A DNA stretch of 64,000 bases from Apostichopus japonicus (Eukaryota; Echinodermata; Holothuroidea; Aspidochirotida; Stichopodidae), in the NCBI RefSeq assembly GCF_037975245.1, contig NC_092563.1, positions 23,220,960-23,284,959 on the forward strand, given 5' to 3'. Below, one piece after another: positions 59,510 to 64,000 of the stretch (positions are counted from its first letter, which is position 1; every line of letters begins with the position of its first letter). A program made the translations under genes and the position numbers. The notes under the pieces are model-generated. The model made no database searches, was not told where the DNA came from, and saw only the letters and a program-made list of their open reading frames with translations.

Positions 59510-60470
59510 AAACAGGATCAAAATCTTGGCATCCTAATGCAAGCAGCTGCCTTGACCTATTATGACATTATGACTCTCTCCCCACCCCTTCCCCCCCCCC
59601 CCAATATAAAATTGTATAGAAGGATCAAACACTTGGCTTCCTAATGCAAGCAGCTGCTTTGACCTATTATGACTTGTGTACAAAGTTCCTCTTGTATAGA
59701 ATTATACATTTTACATGAGCCTTCTTTAAGTAAATTCAAACATGTCACATGCAATTGTATAATCTAAGCCTATCTCTCCCCACCCCTTCCCCCCCCCCAA
59801 TAAAAAATTGTATAGAAGGATCAAACACTTGGCTTCCTAATGCAAGCAGCTGCCTTGACCATTTATAACCTGTGTACAAAGTTACTCTTGTACAGAATTA
59901 TACATTTTATATTAAGCCTTCTTTAAGTACATTTCAAACATGTCACATGCAATTGAATAATCTAAGCCTATCTTTATCTCTTCCCCACCCCCCCCCCAAA
60001 AAAAAAAAAAAAATTTGTTTAACAGGATCGAACAATTGGCTTCCTAATGCAAGCAGCTGCCTTGACCTTTTATAACCTGTGTACAAAGTTACTCTTGTAC
60101 AGAATTATACATTTTATATTAAGCCCTGTTTAAGTGCATTTCGAACATGTCAAATGCAATTGTATAATCTAAGCCTATCTTTATCTCTTCCCCGCCCCCC
60201 CCCCCAAAAAAAAGAAAATTTGTTTAACAGGATCGAACAATTGGCTTCCTAATGCAAGCAGCTGGCTTGACTATTTATAACCTGTGTACAAAGTTACTCT
60301 TGTACAGAATTATACATTTTATATTAAGCCCTGTTTAAGTGCATTTCGAACATGTCAAATGCAATTTTGTATAATCTAAGCCTATCTTTATCTCTTCCCC
60401 GCCCCCCCCCAAAAAAAAAGAAAATTTGTTTAACAGGATCGAACAATTGGCTTTATCTCTCCCCCCCCCC
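59510..60470. repeat. 205-bp satellite, about 5 copies
   Basis: Units beginning GGATC(A/G)AACA(C/A)TTGGCTTC start at about 59622, 59818, 60025, 60230 and 60436 (last one cut short), with a partial, more diverged one at 59515. Each contains AAGCAGCTGCCTTGAC, TGTACAAAGTTACTCTTGTA and a C-run followed by an A-run. The 3' units are the most alike, so expansion was most recent there. Confidence 0.95.
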
Positions 60471-60474
60471 CCAA

Positions 60475-63400
60475 TAAAAACCCCAAAGAAATACACACAA
60501 CAAACAAACAAACAAACACAAAGAAAAAGAAACCAATATCCATTAGTTGCTTTCATTACTTTGAACTTCACCCCACTTTTTAAATTTTACAGAATAAGAA
60601 TATAGAATGATGTAGGAAAGAGGAAAAAGTAATCTTTGTATAGATTATTCAAATGACATACAAAAAAAAAACAAATTTAAGTCAGTCCCAAAAAGCTTAC
60701 AATAATTACCACGTATCAAAAAGCCTTTCAGCACTTCACGAAGGACGAGCCGTTTCCGTGGTAAACTGTCGACTTTGATTATGGTTGCAGTCTCGTGCAG
60801 TGTCTCAAAACTCTTAACTGTAAATATCGCTAAAAAGATATTAAAGCAGCTGGGTGAATTTTCTCGCTCTCTTTCGAGACAGTCCAAGTATTTATGTTTT
60901 TTTGTATGAGATTACAGTTATTTTCTTAAAATTAAATATTTCATAGGAAGTTATTAATATTCTCATGGAACAACTACTCCATTGATGATATCTACACTGT
61001 TTTAATCTTCAGATCTGCCAGGTTTGAAAATGGTTTCATATTTTGCACTATTTTGTCATATTCAGTTCAATAAAATAATTTTGTGCGGTTCCATACACCC
61101 TCTTATTTACCTACCTTCAAATCCAACTGAACCCGTCGCCCAAACCTCAAACGTCGGCACTTAAAATAACTCTTCTCCAATCTTCTGGCCCTTAAGTTGC
61201 TTTTGCTTATCAATATTCATGTTTTGCCCTGAACTTTTTCAGCCAATGATATTTATCGATCACAGTTTGATGTTCCTCCAATCACAGAGCTCCATTTGAT
61301 ATATATTCTACTGCAGGATCTCTACTCGGCGTTTTCATTTTAATTACACACACAAAACAGCGGTCTGGGAAATGATAATATGTGTGTGGGTTCTGACTGG
61401 TAGACTGCTGCTGCTGCTGTTGTTTATACTACCTCTGCACAGTGTTGTCTGACAGTGCTAGAAGAGATCAGAAACTTATTCATCATACTGCTGCATCCCA
61501 CTCTGAATATTAATGACTTTAGATGGTAAGTAAAACAAAGTGTCTATTGTGCTGGCTCCATCCAGTGTTGGTTTTCTAGTTTAGAAGGGTATCCCAGGGA
61601 GGAGAGTGGAGCTAGGTCTTGGGTATCTCCCTCCCTCCCTCCCCGCCCCCCTCCCAAGACTTCAGTAGAGCTCTTTTTCTATTCACTTAGTCTCCTTTTT
61701 TGTCTTTTTTGGCAATACTGCTTCTTTCTGTTGGAAGATTCTAAGTTTACCTAATCTTAGTTTTAGTTCTCTGTTATTTTTATTTCATCAATTTTTTGGG
61801 TTTAATTTCTCCCTATCCCGAATGAGCTGTCGTTCGAACAGCTCGAGTGGGAATCATATTAATCCCTACGCAACTTTGTCTTTCTGTTTGTTTGTTTGTT
61901 TATGTTTTTGTTTTCTAAGTAATTTTAGTCTTTTTCAATTTCACAATTAATGAATAATGTAAATTGCAGTGAGAAATCATGTGAAAGATTTGCCATGATA
62001 CTTTGGATAATGTTCCTGAGTGGCTCTGAAGATATATCGAGAGTAAATTCTAAATTCATGAGAGTTCTAGTACAAACATAACACCAGGAAATAATTTAGC
62101 ATAAGTGTACAATTTGAGTAAACTGAATTGCTTGAACTTTTAATATGAGATGTTTTCATGGTGGAACAGGTGAATTAAAAAAAAACCGCAAGATTCTGTT
62201 TATCGAAGCTGTCATACATTTTTAAAATTTTGTATCAAGTTGTCTAGTTTCCATAGCTCTCTACATTATCATCTTCTTCAGAGACTGACTAAAATGAAAA
62301 GACAGAAAAAAAACAAGAAATGAAAGGAAAAAACAGCTTTAATAGATAGATTCCACAGACATGGTAATTTAAAGAAAAAGAGGGGAAAATATGTAGTCGA
62401 CAAGGAAAGTAATTATGAGAGAGATTTATGTAGGGAGTGAGTGTCATTTCTGAGATTGATATTGTGGTATCATGAGTTATTTATGAAACTACAAGTCATG
62501 TAGCTATAACTCATGATGTGTTACAATGGTATATTGACTAATATTTACAAGAGATTCTGCTCTGTCTTAAGGTAAAAATATCTATAATAAAATTGAGGTA
62601 ACCCCACCCCCAAAAAAATATATATATTAATAAATTAAATAAAAATGATAAGAGAGCAGTATGAGATGTCAGGCAGACCATTAAATTTGTTTAACTGTTA
62701 AGTTTTTGTGACCTACATGGGAATCCAAGGAACCAAAGTTCTCAGTTATCCCCCTAAAATGATGTCATCCCCAAAAGTGATGTCATCCCCCAAATTGACG
62801 TCATCAGAGGTCCATCCGATAATAGCTGCAGTCTTGTTTGCAACGTCATAAAGCCTACCAAGTCAAACTACATCAACCCAGATTATGCATTAAGTAATCA
62901 ATGGACATCTTCTTTTTTGAGAGATAAATTTGCAATGTCTCTAATAGCACAGAATTGGTGCATTTAACCAGTAACTAGCCTTGAACCATTATTAAAATGA
63001 CTCTCTCTCTCTGTCTCCATTCGAATGCAAAGTAGGCTAGGTACATCTGCTGTAAGGGTGGGTAGTGCAGGCCTACGCTTTAGTGATTATAGGATAAATT
63101 GTAAGTCACCTACATTTTTCAAGGTCTTGAACATGTCTTGTTTCTGCCATTAACAAATAAATTGACTTCTAAATTTGTTGTCAGATTTATCTGTGTTGAA
63201 AGGTGAAAAAATGGAGTAAAGATAAATGCCAAAAGCTTGAGAATAAAAGAGTACCCTGTGTAACTTACATTTAGAACTAGATCAACACGAGACTGCTTCT
63301 CTGATGTTTGATCACGTGTGTAATGTTGGCAAGGTGCCCTACATCACACTTTTATGGATAATTTGAAAAGAGCCCAAAGAAATTTATGTCTAGAACAGGG

Positions 63401-64000
63401 GTACCATCCAGTCACCTCAGCATTACAATTCTTTAGCTCTTAATTTCAAATTTTGTTTATAAAATTTCCCAGTGACTTTCATATACTTTATTTAGTACTA
63501 TTCCCAGACACTGAAGGTGGGTTCTAATGACAATCCAAAGAAGAAGATAGACAAATATGTCTTGAATCCTCTGCATGCTTTACAGATTTAGTATAAACAA
63601 TTAGTGACAATATTTTTGAAACTTCTAGCATATATTTTGGAGGACTGTGGAGGTTTATTTCTGAGGCCTTGAAATTTCCCATTATGTTGATACTTTCTCC
63701 TCATTGGCAAAAATTAGGTTGAAATTTACCCCAGTTCATATTTTGGATGGTAATTTATTAGTTTTTTATTACCGATAATTGGTTTAGAGTATTGGAAATC
63801 AGCCCGACTTTCAGCGAGAATCAGTAAGCCAGGAGCAAATACTCTGTTTTAACTTGAGATTCGAGAAGTGAGTACAACACATTTTGAAATATATTAAAAG
63901 CAAGTAATATGTCTGGAAGCTATATATTTATGGCTGTTTCCCTGCCTGCTGTGTATTTTGTAATAATTACAAATCATGATCATGAATATTCAACGTATAT
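60475..64000. other. Intergenic region without recognised gene
   Basis: No exon can be supported. Noted: ATG directly before a GTAAGT donor at 61526-61535, a cluster of CRE-like sites at 62759-62803, and CT microsatellite sequence at 63000-63018. Confidence 0.45.
62759..62803. promoter_or_regulatory. Cluster of three CRE-like sites
   Basis: TGATGTCATCCCC occurs twice (from about 62760 and 62779) and is followed by a perfect TGACGTCATC (62796-62805). The regular 17-19 base spacing could come from a small tandem duplication. No adjacent gene start is known. Confidence 0.3.

Noticed and set aside
60645-60887. 80-codon - strand frame
   Set aside because: The middle part looks slightly protein-like, but there is no known motif and no partner exon.
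61526-61535. ATG directly followed by GTAAGT as a first exon
   Set aside because: A start codon split off by an intron is possible, but with no second exon the match can be chance.

Overview
The window looks like nuclear DNA from an intron-rich, AT-rich metazoan. I infer a marine invertebrate deuterostome, possibly an echinoderm, from the intact animal-type genes, the Penelope-like, CR1/L2-like and L1-like retroelements, the hAT MITEs and the many short tandem repeats. Nothing here fixes the species. There are no operons, CRISPR arrays or prokaryotic signals.

Three host genes can be built exon by exon, all on the + strand. (1) DDX1, an ATP-dependent DEAD-box RNA helicase: the 3' seventeen coding exons lie at 858-24745, from motif Ia to the stop; the N-terminal part (Walker A, SPRY) lies upstream of the window. 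(2) The mitochondrial ADP/ATP translocase (ANT, SLC25A4/5/6 type): complete, three coding exons, 33010-37635, 301 residues. (3) ZFAND1, an AN1-type zinc-finger protein: complete, eight coding exons, 44146-53514, 268 residues. Exon joins were chosen by GT/AG sites, phase and agreement with the known protein families; no alignment was run.

The rest is mobile and repetitive DNA. The DDX1 introns hold a decayed Penelope-like element (about 980-1835), an hAT-type MITE with a perfect 8-bp target duplication (4853-5249), the 3' part of an L1-like LINE (about 6160-7760), several tRNA-derived SINEs and at least six tandem arrays. Between DDX1 and ANT lie a SINE, a MITE-like element, a reverse-transcriptase relic on the - strand and a short Penelope-type tail carrying a hammerhead-ribozyme-like fold (31926-31966). 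Between ANT and ZFAND1 there is a nest of hAT elements: a 2.55-kb hAT relic with a transposase C-terminus (41109-43660) was itself hit by two MITEs, and a fourth element sits just upstream (40437-41057); three have exact 8-bp duplications and one has 7 of 8. ZFAND1 introns hold two minisatellites, two LINE 3' ends, a SINE and a probable MITE. Downstream of ZFAND1 I see a second SINE, a 205-bp satellite (59510-60470) and one weak candidate first exon, but no further recognisable gene.

The three genes do not form an evident pathway: DDX1 acts in RNA processing, ANT in mitochondrial nucleotide exchange and ZFAND1 in stress-granule and proteasome biology. I found no convincing new system. The observations most worth checking are the hammerhead-like motif, the nested MITE family with its shared internal module, and the minisatellites that sit mostly inside introns.
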